Made by a program: the position numbers and the translations under genes. The notes under the pieces were generated by a model. That model was not told where the DNA came from, searched no databases, and saw only the letters and a program-made list of their open reading frames with translations. Below, piece by piece: positions 17,039-25,895 of a stretch of DNA of 64,000 nucleotides; positions within the stretch are counted from its first letter, which is position 1, and each line of letters begins with the position of its first letter. Origin of the DNA: an uncultured Eubacteriales bacterium (GTDB taxonomy: Bacteria > Bacillota > Clostridia > Lachnospirales > Lachnospiraceae); contig ONLK01000001.1 of NCBI GenBank assembly GCA_900318615.1, positions 1-64,000 of the forward strand, written 5' to 3'.

Positions 17039-19044
17039 CGTTTATTCCCCTTTCGCGTTCTCCCTCCGGATGGAGTCAGCGCCGGTTTATTTTCACTTCT
17101 TCTTCCGGTTTTCTGATTTCGTTCCCCTCTCCGGACCGGTTTCTGTGCGGGACGGACAGGGCGAATCAGACATTTTTTATCCCAGCCGATAAGATCAGTC
17201 CGACCTTCCCTTTTCAGTGCTTCCCGCACCAGATCATAATTTTCCGGAAGTGAATACTGCATCAGCGCCCGCTGCATGGCTTTCTCATGCGCTCTTTTCG
17301 GTACGTATATATTTTCCATTGTCCGCGGATCAATACCGGTATAGTACATGCACGTGGAGACCGTGGACGGCGTCGGATAAAAATCCTGCACCTGCTCCGG
17401 CATGTGATGAATATCCCGCAGATATTCCGCCAGCTCAATGGCATCCTTCATGGTAGCGCCGGGATGCGAGGACATAAAATAAGGAACCAGGTACTGATCC
17501 AGATGGTATTCCCTGTTCAGATCCTTATATTTCCGGACAAATTTTTCATAAACATCGTGTGATGGCTTTCCGAGGGCCCTGAGAACGCGGTCGGATACGT
17601 GTTCCGGCGCTACTTTCAGCTGTCCGCTGACATGGTAACGGACAAGTTCGCGCATGAACTCATCCGACGGATCCGCCATGCAGTAATCAAAACGGATCCC
17701 GGAACGGACAAAAACCTTTTTCACTCCGGGTAAGGCACGAAGCTCCCGAAGCAGCCGGGTGTAATCCTCATGGCTGACTTCCAGGTTCGGGCAGGGCGTG
17801 GGAAACAGGCACTGCCGGTTTTTACATACACCATGCGTAAGCTGCTTTTGACAGGAAGGTTGCCGGAAATCTGCAGTAGGTCCGCCCACATCGTGAATAT
17901 AACCCTTAAATTCCGGATCCCTTGTCATAAGACCGGCTTCCTTTACGATGGATTCATGACTTCTTACCTGCACAATCCGTCCCTGGTGAAAGGTCAGCGC
18001 ACAAAAGCAGCAGCCGCCGAAGCAGCCGCGGTTGGAAATCAGACTGAAGCGGACTTCCTCAATAGCCGGGATACCGCCTTCCTTCTCGTAGTCCGGATGA
18101 TACGTGCGTGCATACGGCAGCGCATAAACATCGTCCATATCCTGCGTGCTCAGCGGTTTTGCCGGCGGATTCTGGATAACATAGACCGTATCATATTTTT
18201 CTGCCAGTTTTTTCCCCGTGAACGGATCCGTGCTGCAGTACTGCAGATAAAAGCTTTGGGCATAGGCTGTCTTATCCCGGCAGATCGTTTCATAATCCGG
18301 GAGTCTGACACACTCGGATACCAGATCCATATTCCGGGTTTTATAGCAGGTTCCGCTGATGAAGGTAATATCCTTAACATCAATCCCGGCATCAAGCGCA
18401 TCTGCGATTTCTACAATGGAGCGCTCTCCCATGCCATAGGAAATCAGATCCGCCCCGCAGTCCATCAGCAGTGACCGGCGAACTTTATCGCTCCAGTAAT
18501 CATAGTGAGCCATCCGTCGAAGACTGGCCTCGATTCCGCCGGCAATAACCGCTTTTTTCTTATACGTCTGCCGTATCAGATTGCAGTAAACCATCACCGC
18601 CCGGTCCGGGCGCTTTCCCATCACTCCGCCCGGCGAGTACAGGTCACGTTTCCGGTGCTTTTTTGATACTGTGTAATGGTTCACCATCGAATCCATGTTT
18701 CCGGCGGAAACCAGAAACCCGAGCCGGGGCTCTCCGTAAATATCGATACTGTGCGGATCTGTCCAGTCGGGCTGGGATATAATGCCAACACGGTATCCTC
18801 TGGACTCCAGTACACGGGTAATAATTGCACACCCGAAGGAAGGATGATCCACGTAGGCATCCCCGATGACATAGACAAAATCAAACTGTTTTATGCCCCG
18901 GTCAATCATATCCTGCCGGCATACCGGCGGAAAAAGAAGCCGGCCGGGCCGGCTCTTCCGGATGCTCCGGCTTTGTTTGCTGTGAGAAGTTTCGTTAGAA
19001 TTGTTCTTCATATAGTTCATGATCCGTTTTGTCACAGTCCGCAT
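17035..19044 (-). CDS. ygiQ: YgiQ family radical-SAM protein
   Basis: Radical-SAM enzyme of the YgiQ/UPF0313 type, 669 residues. The N-terminal Rossmann-like region (FDFVYVIGDAYVDHPSFG) is followed by the radical-SAM core with NRGCFGGCCFCALTFHQGR (CxxxCxxC, about residue 333). A basic, low-complexity tail follows after about 630. Function is unknown. The frame overlaps the upstream pseudouridine synthase by 50 bases. ATGs at 19020 and 19011 would reduce the overlap, but no start has a clear ribosome-binding site. Confidence 0.9.
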   Translation of the reverse strand: MRTVTKRIMNYMKNNSNETSHSKQSRSIRKSRPGRLLFPPVCRQDMIDRGIKQFDFVYVIGDAYVDHPSFGCAIITRVLESRGYRVGIISQPDWTDPHSIDIYGEPRLGFLVSAGNMDSMVNHYTVSKKHRKRDLYSPGGVMGKRPDRAVMVYCNLIRQTYKKKAVIAGGIEASLRRMAHYDYWSDKVRRSLLMDCGADLISYGMGERSIVEIADALDAGIDVKDITFISGTCYKTRNMDLVSECVRLPDYETICRDKTAYAQSFYLQYCSTDPFTGKKLAEKYDTVYVIQNPPAKPLSTQDMDDVYALPYARTYHPDYEKEGGIPAIEEVRFSLISNRGCFGGCCFCALTFHQGRIVQVRSHESIVKEAGLMTRDPEFKGYIHDVGGPTADFRQPSCQKQLTHGVCKNRQCLFPTPCPNLEVSHEDYTRLLRELRALPGVKKVFVRSGIRFDYCMADPSDEFMRELVRYHVSGQLKVAPEHVSDRVLRALGKPSHDVYEKFVRKYKDLNREYHLDQYLVPYFMSSHPGATMKDAIELAEYLRDIHHMPEQVQDFYPTPSTVSTCMYYTGIDPRTMENIYVPKRAHEKAMQRALMQYSLPENYDLVREALKREGRTDLIGWDKKCLIRPVRPAQKPVRRGERNQKTGRRSENKPALTPSGGRTRKGNKR

Positions 19045-19765
19045 GCATCAGGGCGGAGAGTTCTTCCCCGGTTAAAGCCCGGCATTCTCCTGTCTTCAGG
19101 TTTTTGTCCAGAACCAGCGGTCCCATGCGGATGCGTTTCAAATACCGTACCTCTTTCCCGCGAGCTTCAAACATACGTTTGATCTGGTGGAAACGGCCTT
19201 CGTGAATGGTGACACTCACTTCACTTTCCGGTTTTTCTCCCGGCTCTCCTGCGGAAATTACCTGAAGCACCGCAGGAAGTGTCCTCTTTTCGTCTCCGAT
19301 ATCGATTCCTTCATGAAACGCAGCTATATCCTCCTTTGTTACAAAGCCGCTGACGTATGCCAGGTACGTTTTGTCAACGTGATGAGAAGGCGATAGAAGC
19401 CGGTGCGCCAACTTCCCGTCATCCGTAATCAGTAAAAGTCCCTCCGTATCCATGTCGAGACGGCCGGCCGGAAAAAGTTCGCGCCTCCCGCATTCCGGAA
19501 CCAGTTCCAATACCGTTTTCTGACGGCTGTCCCTCGTCGCGCTCACATATCCGGCCGGCTTGTTGAGCATGTAATAGACATGCTCCTCATACGTAAGATA
19601 CCGGCCGTCATATTGTACCGGATCCTTCTGTGTGTCAATAATGGTTCCGGCGTCCCTGACCGGCTCCCCGTTTACCGTAACGCTGCCTTTCCGTATGATC
19701 TTTTTAACCTCTGACCGGGTTCCGGCTCCGGTCAGAGATAGAAATTTATCCAGTCGTATCTTCAT
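18995..19765 (-). CDS. RsuA/RluB-family pseudouridine synthase
   Basis: rRNA pseudouridine synthase of the RsuA/RluB/E/F group, 256 residues. It has an N-terminal S4 domain (IRLDKFLSLTGAGTRSEVKKIIRKGSVTVNG) and the catalytic PAGRLDMDTEGLLLITDDG motif. The closest comparison is RluB, but the modified base cannot be set from sequence. It is co-transcribed with ygiQ (overlap) and follows the small alarmone synthetase by six bases. Confidence 0.92.
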   Translation of the reverse strand: MKIRLDKFLSLTGAGTRSEVKKIIRKGSVTVNGEPVRDAGTIIDTQKDPVQYDGRYLTYEEHVYYMLNKPAGYVSATRDSRQKTVLELVPECGRRELFPAGRLDMDTEGLLLITDDGKLAHRLLSPSHHVDKTYLAYVSGFVTKEDIAAFHEGIDIGDEKRTLPAVLQVISAGEPGEKPESEVSVTIHEGRFHQIKRMFEARGKEVRYLKRIRMGPLVLDKNLKTGECRALTGEELSALMHADCDKTDHELYEEQF

Positions 19766-19771
19766 TTCCGC

Positions 19772-20578
19772 TCACATTCCCGCATCCTGGGCCTCGTAGC
19801 CTTCTGCGATCAGATCCAGATCTCTGGCAAACCGTTCCAATTTTTCTATATCGTTTTGCTGATAGACCCGGTAGAATTCATCTTCAATTTTCTCCACTTC
19901 ACGCCTGTTCGTCTTTTTATAAAGGTGATGGATCGTTTCCAGTATGTCACTGACAATCTGCTGCTGATGCTGCATCGACATCTGTGCATCCATAATTTCC
20001 CCGCGGACGGCGCTCATCTCACTATCCAGAACGACAATTGCCTGGGCAGCTTTCAAAAGCTTGTAGGAAATGTTTTCCGGAATACTTTCCTTGTACTTGT
20101 ACTGAAGGGAATGCTCAATCGCAGCCCAGAAATTCATACCGAGCGTGCGTATCTGGATTTCAGCGTACAGGGTCCTGGGACCCTCAATCGTCTGGACCTG
20201 GTAACGGATAATCATATGATAACTTCGATATCCGCTTTCCTTGCTGTGCCGGACATAATCGCGCTCTTCCTTTATTTCCATGTCCGTACGCTTCCGGATC
20301 AGCTGTACGGCGATCTCGATATCTTCCACAAACTGAACAATCAGCCGGATACCGGCGATATCGTACATCTGATCTTCGATTTCTTCCACCGGGATATTCT
20401 TTCTGCGGCATTTGTCGAGAATACTGGAAATGGTTTTCACCCTCCCGCTTACCCCGACAATCGGACAATACTCACCGCGCAGATGGTATTCTTCAATCAC
20501 GTGCTGAAATTTCACCGTCAGCTCGTTCACTGCCATCTGATAAGGCTCCAGTGTTTCTTTCCATACTTTTAATTCCAT
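19772..20578 (-). CDS. relQ: Small alarmone (ppGpp) synthetase, RelQ/YjbM type
   Basis: Synthesises (p)ppGpp from ATP and GDP/GTP as a monofunctional small alarmone synthetase without a hydrolase domain. Family motifs are VSGRVKTISSILDKCRRK, the acidic DIAGIRLIVQF region, the RDYVRHSKESGYRSYH motif and EIQIRTLGMNFWAAIEHSLQYKY. The start at 20578 follows GGGAG with a six-base spacing and matches the YjbM N-terminus; the open frame continues 15 codons upstream through a terminator. The C-terminal extension of about 55 residues is longer than in B. subtilis YjbM. Confidence 0.93.
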   Translation of the reverse strand: MELKVWKETLEPYQMAVNELTVKFQHVIEEYHLRGEYCPIVGVSGRVKTISSILDKCRRKNIPVEEIEDQMYDIAGIRLIVQFVEDIEIAVQLIRKRTDMEIKEERDYVRHSKESGYRSYHMIIRYQVQTIEGPRTLYAEIQIRTLGMNFWAAIEHSLQYKYKESIPENISYKLLKAAQAIVVLDSEMSAVRGEIMDAQMSMQHQQQIVSDILETIHHLYKKTNRREVEKIEDEFYRVYQQNDIEKLERFARDLDLIAEGYEAQDAGM

Positions 20579-20611
20579 ACCGGACTCCCTGCTGTATATC
20601 CTGCCCCTGCC

Positions 20612-20654
20612 AAAAAAGGGCATCTGTCACCGGATCACCGGTATCGAGATGCCC
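20612..20654 (-). terminator. Terminator of the coaD/coiled-coil unit
   Basis: On the minus strand GGGCATCT (20654-20647) pairs with AGATGCCC (20625-20618), with an inner ACCGG-TGAT-CCGGT stem. A run of six T (20617-20612) follows. It separates the upstream coaD group from relQ. Confidence 0.9.
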
Positions 20655-20681
20655 TCTTTCATCCTTTATTATCCGCATTTG

Positions 20682-21317
20682 TCACATTTCATCCGTCTTT
20701 ACGTCCCTGTTTGCACCGGAGGCGTTTTTTTCATCCTCCTCCGGCTCATCATCCGGAACCGTGTAGCTGGACGGAGCGGCGGACGGCTCCAGCTCAGAGC
20801 GGTTTTTCTTTACAATATCCAGGCAGGACTGAACGGAGTTGATGTAATTGTTGTAGCGCTGATTGGAAATATCAACGGTATGCTCCATAATTTTCTGCAG
20901 ATTCTCAAGCATTTCATCGGTATAGGAAATAGCGCTCATACGGATATTGTTTGCATCCGTCGTTGCCTTGTCAACAATCTCCTGAGCCTGAGAATTCGTC
21001 TGATCGAGCAGCTGATTGGACTGTTCAAGGGCTTTCTGCATAACTTCACTGTCGCTTACAATTCTGTCCGCCTTCGCCTGGGCATCTGCGATAATCGTAT
21101 CGGCCTTCTGCTGAGCATCCTCCAGGATGGCGTCCTTGTTACTGATGATCTTCTGGTAACGTTTGATTTCATCCGGCGTCTTCATTCGAAGCTCACGGAG
21201 AAGTTCCTCCAGTTCCTCTTTATTTACAACGATTTTTGTTGAAGATAACGGCTGAAATTTACAACTGTCAATATACTCTTCAATTTCTTCGATAATCTGT
21301 TCAATTCTGCTGCTCAT
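20682..21317 (-). CDS. Coiled-coil protein, DivIVA-like / V-ATPase H-subunit-like
   Basis: A 211-residue, highly charged protein predicted to be mainly coiled coil from about residue 25 to 165. Long Ala/Glu/Lys/Gln heptads include ADTIIADAQAKADRIV, and a disordered acidic tail (PDDEPEEDEKN) follows. The start at 21317 has AGGAGAGG ahead. The heptad pattern recalls DivIVA and V-type ATPase subunit H, a comparison often used in annotation, but no ATPase motif is present. Its position directly after coaD in one unit is common in Lachnospiraceae; a structural role in septum or envelope is inference. Confidence 0.8.
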   Translation of the reverse strand: MSSRIEQIIEEIEEYIDSCKFQPLSSTKIVVNKEELEELLRELRMKTPDEIKRYQKIISNKDAILEDAQQKADTIIADAQAKADRIVSDSEVMQKALEQSNQLLDQTNSQAQEIVDKATTDANNIRMSAISYTDEMLENLQKIMEHTVDISNQRYNNYINSVQSCLDIVKKNRSELEPSAAPSSYTVPDDEPEEDEKNASGANRDVKTDEM

Positions 21318-21374
21318 CGTGTTCCTCTCCTTATTAATCCCCTGTAAACTCAATCCCCTGTAAACAAAAATACA

Positions 21375-21881
21375 TTATTTATTTAATTTTAACGGCGAGC
21401 GCTCCATAACTCTTTCTGTCACTGTTCCTATCAGTTCCTCCGGTATGAAGTGGCTGATATCGCCGCCGTACGACGCAACCTCCCTGACCGTTGTTGAGCT
21501 GAGATAAGCATACTTAAGACTGGTGGTAAGGAAGATGGTATCAATCTCCGGGTCAATCACACGGTTTGTCTGTGCCATCTGAAGCTCATATTCAAAATCT
21601 GTAATTGCGCGAAGCCCGCGGACGATCAGATGAGCACCGCATTTTTTTGCAAACTCAACAGACAGTCCGGAGAATTCTTCCACCCGCACATTGCTCAGAT
21701 TTTGGGTCGCTACTTGTATCATATTAACACGTTCGTTGGCAGAAAACAATGGTGTTTTTGATTGATTTACCAGTACCCCTACCACCAGTTCATCGACCAG
21801 ACAGGCCGATCTTTTGATGACATCCAGATGTCCGAACGTGATCGGATCAAACGATCCGGGATACACTGCGATCCTTTTCAT
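21375..21881 (-). CDS. coaD: Phosphopantetheine adenylyltransferase
   Basis: Penultimate step of coenzyme A synthesis (4'-phosphopantetheine + ATP to dephospho-CoA). The 168-residue protein has the nucleotidyl-transferase motif [18 protein letters not shown] and the [15 protein letters not shown] motif. Its start overlaps the rsmD stop by four bases (ATGA), the usual rsmD-coaD pair. Confidence 0.98.
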   Translation of the reverse strand: MKRIAVYPGSFDPITFGHLDVIKRSACLVDELVVGVLVNQSKTPLFSANERVNMIQVATQNLSNVRVEEFSGLSVEFAKKCGAHLIVRGLRAITDFEYELQMAQTNRVIDPEIDTIFLTTSLKYAYLSSTTVREVASYGGDISHFIPEELIGTVTERVMERSPLKLNK

Positions 21882-22447
21882 ACTTTCTCTCCCTTTACTG
21901 TTTTTCTTATAAAGAAATGCTTGTTCGTTTTATATTCTTTAATCCTGTATATCTCAAAACCCAGAGAGGAAAGATAGGGAAGTTCTGCCTTCAGATCTTC
22001 CTCTACAATAATCATCGTATGTTCATCCGCCGCCAGGGACCGGGAAAGCTGTTCGAATACCTTCTGCTCAAGATCTTTTCCATAGGGAGGATCCATGTAA
22101 ATGATATCGAATGCCTCCTGCCCTTCCATCATGCGGATCGCTGCCGCCGCGTCGGCCTGCAGAACCTGCGAACGGTCAGCCAGATGCGTAAAAGCAAGAT
22201 TTTTCCGGATGACATCCGCCGCCTTCCGATTCTGTTCCACCAGAACAGCGCTGGCAGCGCCGCGGCTTAATGCCTCAATGGCAATCGCTCCGCTCCCGGA
22301 AAACAGATCGAGAAAACGGCATCCGGGAACATGGGGACTGATCATATTGAATAATGTTTCCTTGATACGGTCCGTTGTGGGACGCGTATCACAGCCTTCT
22401 ATTGTTTTCAGCGGAAGACTTCGCGCACAGCCGGCTATAACTCTCAT
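21878..22447 (-). CDS. rsmD: 16S rRNA (guanine966-N2)-methyltransferase
   Basis: SAM-dependent N2-methylation of G966 in 16S rRNA. The 189-residue protein starts [18 protein letters not shown]. It has the [14 protein letters not shown] signature, the SAM-binding [20 protein letters not shown] and the catalytic DPPYG motif. A GTG three codons earlier (22456) is an alternative start; ribosome-binding sites are weak for both. Confidence 0.95.
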   Translation of the reverse strand: MRVIAGCARSLPLKTIEGCDTRPTTDRIKETLFNMISPHVPGCRFLDLFSGSGAIAIEALSRGAASAVLVEQNRKAADVIRKNLAFTHLADRSQVLQADAAAAIRMMEGQEAFDIIYMDPPYGKDLEQKVFEQLSRSLAADEHTMIIVEEDLKAELPYLSSLGFEIYRIKEYKTNKHFFIRKTVKGEKV

Positions 22448-22516
22448 AATACTCACATTAAAAAATAAAAAGCTTTTTTATTTTGTCTAATACTTACTAA
22501 AACCTGATCAGATTTA

Positions 22517-22545
22517 TTGATTTTTTATAAATATTTTCGTATAAT
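22517..22545 (+). promoter_or_regulatory. Promoter of the MgsA-like gene
   Basis: TTGATT (22517-22522), a 17-base AT-rich spacer and TATAAT (22540-22545) on the plus strand, followed by a short leader and GAGGAAA before the ATG. It lies in the only divergent intergenic region of the window (22448-22598), which must also hold the start of the rsmD-coaD transcript on the other strand. Confidence 0.75.
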
Positions 22546-22598
22546 AAAATGCGATCCAACGTAGTTTACAACTAACATCAGACTGAGGAAACAGGCGT

Positions 22599-23003
22599 AT
22601 GAATATTGGCTTTATCGCACACAACAGTAAAAAAAGCCTGATTGAAAATTTCTGTCTCGCGTACAAGTACATTCTTGCAAAGCATGAATTGTATGCAACA
22701 GAAATGACGGGCAGACGCATCGAGGAAGTTACTAATCTTAAAGTCCATAAATTCCTTTCCGGCAGCGTGGGCGGCGAAAAGCAGTTTATAGATATGATTG
22801 AGCGTAACTATTTCGACCTGGTGATCTTCTTTTACAATCCTATCATGAACAGCCCGAATGAAGCAAACATTTTTGCCATCACGCGGGTTTGCGACCGCTA
22901 CAACATTCCGATTGCGACCAACATTGCCACCGCTGAATCGATGGTTCTAGGGCTGGCCAATGGGGATCTGGACTGGCGTGAGAATATGCATCCTCTTTAT
23001 TGA
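22599..23003 (+). CDS. Methylglyoxal-synthase-like protein with altered active site
   Basis: A 134-residue protein of the MGS fold. The overall framework is clear: IAH near the start, HELYAT, the SGSVGG loop, DLVIFF and the CDRYNIPIATNIATAE segment. Compared with E. coli MgsA, almost all catalytic and phosphate-binding positions differ: D20 is Asn9, G46-T47 is Glu35-Met36, the catalytic base D71 is Glu60, D91 is Asn80, H98 is Asn87 and D101 is Asn90. It is therefore doubtful that it makes methylglyoxal from DHAP. It is the only plus-strand gene here, with its own promoter. Confidence 0.85.
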   Translation: MNIGFIAHNSKKSLIENFCLAYKYILAKHELYATEMTGRRIEEVTNLKVHKFLSGSVGGEKQFIDMIERNYFDLVIFFYNPIMNSPNEANIFAITRVCDRYNIPIATNIATAESMVLGLANGDLDWRENMHPLY

Positions 23004-23024
23004 GTACACGGGTATCCTTCATGA

Positions 23025-23050
23025 AAAACGGCCTGCCTTGCGGCAGGCCA
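23025..23050 (-). terminator. Terminator of the DUF6465 gene
   Basis: GGCCTGCC/GGCAGGCC arms (23031-23038 with 23043-23050) with a 4-base loop and T5 on the minus strand (23029-23025). On the plus strand the same hairpin lies after the MgsA-like gene but has no T run, so it may serve both only weakly. Confidence 0.8.
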
Positions 23051-23082
23051 TATGATTGCCGGGCAGTCTGCCCTGATCAGCA

Positions 23083-23688
23083 TTACAGATCCAGCTTTCC
23101 GGATACTTCGTCGTTTACAACATAGTAAGCTGCATTCTCTTCCGGTTTCAGATACAGTGTAATATTCCTGATTTCAGAAGCTTTTCTGCCCATTTCATCT
23201 GTCCAGATTTTTTCAACCTGAGCTACCAGATCATCCTTATTGATTTCTCTTCCGAGATACTGCAGGTAAACCTTGGACGTGATTTTTGACACTGCCTTTT
23301 TTTCCGCCGTTTTCTTTGCAGCAGCGGCTGTCTTTTCAGCGGTTTTCTTCGCAGTTTCCGCCGTCTTCTTTGCAGTTTCCGCTGTCTTCTCAGCGGTCTT
23401 CTTTACGGCAGCGGCTGTCTTTCTTACCGTTTTTTCAACGGTCTTTCTTGCATTCTGAGCCGCTTCCTTAACTTCCTTCCTGTCCGCCTTTACAGCTGCC
23501 GCTTCCTTTTTAACCTCAGACTCTGCCATTGCTGCTTTCTCTTCTGCTTCTTTCTTTACCTTTTCAGCCTTTTCCCGGGCTTCGACTTTCGCCTTCTCCG
23601 CCTTCACTTCTGCAGCCTTAACAGCCTTTTTAGCCTTCTCCTCAGCTTTTTCAACAGAAGCTTTTACCGTTTTGCTTTCGCTTTTCAT
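23083..23688 (-). CDS. Lys/Ala-rich protein with DUF6465 C-terminus
   Basis: A 201-residue, strongly basic protein. Residues from about 5 to 135 are nearly all Lys, Ala, Glu, Thr and Val, ending in tandem units of the type AEKTAETAKKTAETAKKT that resemble histone-H1-like tails. A compact C-terminal domain (about 140-201, VYLQYLGREI...YLKPEENAAYYVVN) is the DUF6465 domain. The start at 23688 follows AGGAGGAAG. A nucleoid-binding or envelope-binding role is possible, but neither is shown by the sequence. It is a single-gene unit with a terminator. Confidence 0.85.
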   Translation of the reverse strand: MKSESKTVKASVEKAEEKAKKAVKAAEVKAEKAKVEAREKAEKVKKEAEEKAAMAESEVKKEAAAVKADRKEVKEAAQNARKTVEKTVRKTAAAVKKTAEKTAETAKKTAETAKKTAEKTAAAAKKTAEKKAVSKITSKVYLQYLGREINKDDLVAQVEKIWTDEMGRKASEIRNITLYLKPEENAAYYVVNDEVSGKLDL

Positions 23689-23822
23689 AACGTCTTCCTC
23701 CTGATAGATTATTATGTTCATGTTAAGATACAAATTGAAGTAAGATTGTTTTTACAGTTCCTCAATATACCCTATAAATGGCTGAAAATCAACATTTTCA
23801 AAGACAGCCGGATAAATTTGTG

Positions 23823-25886
23823 CTAAATGTTCAGATTTTTCAGACCATTGTTTGAATATAGCAGCAGTTTTTTCTTAAGAAATGCATAATCCCCGGAAAC
23901 AAGCTGTGCATCTTCAGACAAAATAGTATCCGCTGCCCCACTGGCCATCTGCATAATTTCAGCATCATTCATGACATCGGCGATTTTAAAATTAAGAATG
24001 CCGCTCTGGCGCACTCCGAAAAGATCCCCTGGCCCGCGCAGTGTAAGGTCCTGCCGGGCAATTTCAAACCCGTTGTCCGACTTGTTCAGTATATCCAGCC
24101 GCCGTGCTGCACTCCCGCTCTTCGACGTGTTCACCATGATAAAATACCCCTGATCCCTGCCCCGGCCAACCCGGCCGCGCAGCTGATGAAGCTGTGCAAG
24201 GCCGAACTGGCTGGCATTTTCTACCATCATGACGGTCGCGTTCGGCACATTGACACCAACCTCAATCACCGTTGTGGAAACCAGGATCTGAATTTCATTT
24301 TTCAGGAACCGTTCCATGATCTCATTTTTTTCTTCCGGTTTCATTTTGCCGTGCAGATACCCGACGCGTATGGCAGGCGGAAGAAATTCGCGCAGCTTTT
24401 CCGTATATTCAATCACGTTTTCGCCATCCGTGATTTCTCCTGGCTCAATCATCGGGCAGATGACATACGACTGATGTCCCCGTTCTGCTTCCTGCATCAG
24501 AAAGCGCCATGCATTCGGCCGCCAGGCAGGATTTACGACACAGTTTTTGATGGGAAGCCTTCCCGCCGGCATCTGATCGATCACGCTGATGTCGAGGTCG
24601 CCGTAAAGAATGACAGCCAGCGTTCGCGGAATGGGAGTTGCGCTCATGACGATCGTGTGCGGCTGTTCTCCCTTGAATGAAAAAGCTTCCCGCTGTTTCA
24701 CTCCGAAGCGGTGCTGTTCGTCCGTGATGACAAGCACCAGTTTCTGGTACGTTACCTTTTCCTGAAAAAGCGCGTGTGTTCCGATGATGACGGAAGCCTC
24801 ACCGGAGGCAATTTTATTAAGCGCCTCCCGCCGTTTTTCTCCCGTAACCGATCCGGTCAGAAGAACGCAGGAAACACTCAGTCCCTGCTGCCTCACCAGT
24901 TTCGTAAATCCTTCGTAGTGCTGCCGCGCCAGAATATCGGTCGGGGCCATGATGGCTGCCTGATCATGATTGAGCGCAGCCATCAGAAGCGCCAGAAACG
25001 CAACAATGGTTTTCCCGCTTCCGACATCCCCCTGGACCAGTCTCGCCATCACCTGCGGCTTTGTCATGTCTTCCTCTATCTCACGCCAGACTTTCATCTG
25101 AGCGTCCGTGAGTGTATACGGAAGGCGGCGGATCACCTCATCCATCTGCGGTACCCTTTGAAGCGTATAGCTGTGGACATCTTCCATTCTCTGCTTTTTC
25201 ACGGACCGGAGAGCGAGAATAAAAAGAAGAAATTCATCAAAGGCCAGACGCCGGTGAGATAACATAAGTGCATGCTGATCGGCAGGGAAATGGATCTGAC
25301 GGATGGCATAAGTATATTCTGCCAGCTGATACTTCTCGCGGATCTTCAGCGGAAGCATATCCTGCATCAGTTCCGGACAAAGCTCCAGCGCCCCGCGCAC
25401 GCAGCGGGAAACCATGGATGCTGTCAGTCCCTCCGTCAATGGATAGATACTCTGCAGATTCTTTAATTTTTCATTGTATTCTTCGGGAGAAAAAACCTGC
25501 GGCTGCACAAGGGAAAGGCTTCTGCCCTTCTGCCTTACAGTTCCCCGGAATATATAATCCTGCCGGGGACGGAGCGTTTTCTGAAGATAGGTCATGTTAA
25601 ACCAGCTGACCGGAATCCGGTCCTCTCCACTGAGGATGACGCCGGTAACAATCTGCATTTTTTTGATGTACCGTACGGAAAGTCTTCGTTCCAAAAAGCC
25701 ACAGACGGCAGTGATCTGCCCGTCTGTGGCTTCTGAAATTTCCCCGGGCTCCTCGTACTTCACGTACCTGACCGGATAATATTCAAGCAGGTCCCCCAGT
25801 GTTTTTATGCCCGCCCTGCCGAATACGGCGGCCGTTTTGCTGCCGACTCCCTTCAGGACGGTTACGGGAGAATCCAATGTATACAA
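23823..25886 (-). CDS. recG: ATP-dependent DNA helicase RecG
   Basis: Branch-migration helicase that reverses stalled forks and processes junctions. The 687-residue protein has the N-terminal wedge/OB domain (about 60-160), Walker A VQGDVGSGKT (about 288), the DEQH box (ITDEQHRFGV), SATPIPRT and the C-terminal helicase motifs VIEVGVNVPNA and QLRGRVGRG. The start codon is TTG at 25886, five bases after GGAG. It follows yloV by nine bases in the asp23-yloV-recG unit. Confidence 0.97.
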   Translation of the reverse strand: MYTLDSPVTVLKGVGSKTAAVFGRAGIKTLGDLLEYYPVRYVKYEEPGEISEATDGQITAVCGFLERRLSVRYIKKMQIVTGVILSGEDRIPVSWFNMTYLQKTLRPRQDYIFRGTVRQKGRSLSLVQPQVFSPEEYNEKLKNLQSIYPLTEGLTASMVSRCVRGALELCPELMQDMLPLKIREKYQLAEYTYAIRQIHFPADQHALMLSHRRLAFDEFLLFILALRSVKKQRMEDVHSYTLQRVPQMDEVIRRLPYTLTDAQMKVWREIEEDMTKPQVMARLVQGDVGSGKTIVAFLALLMAALNHDQAAIMAPTDILARQHYEGFTKLVRQQGLSVSCVLLTGSVTGEKRREALNKIASGEASVIIGTHALFQEKVTYQKLVLVITDEQHRFGVKQREAFSFKGEQPHTIVMSATPIPRTLAVILYGDLDISVIDQMPAGRLPIKNCVVNPAWRPNAWRFLMQEAERGHQSYVICPMIEPGEITDGENVIEYTEKLREFLPPAIRVGYLHGKMKPEEKNEIMERFLKNEIQILVSTTVIEVGVNVPNATVMMVENASQFGLAQLHQLRGRVGRGRDQGYFIMVNTSKSGSAARRLDILNKSDNGFEIARQDLTLRGPGDLFGVRQSGILNFKIADVMNDAEIMQMASGAADTILSEDAQLVSGDYAFLKKKLLLYSNNGLKNLNI

Positions 25887-25895
25887 AATAACTCC

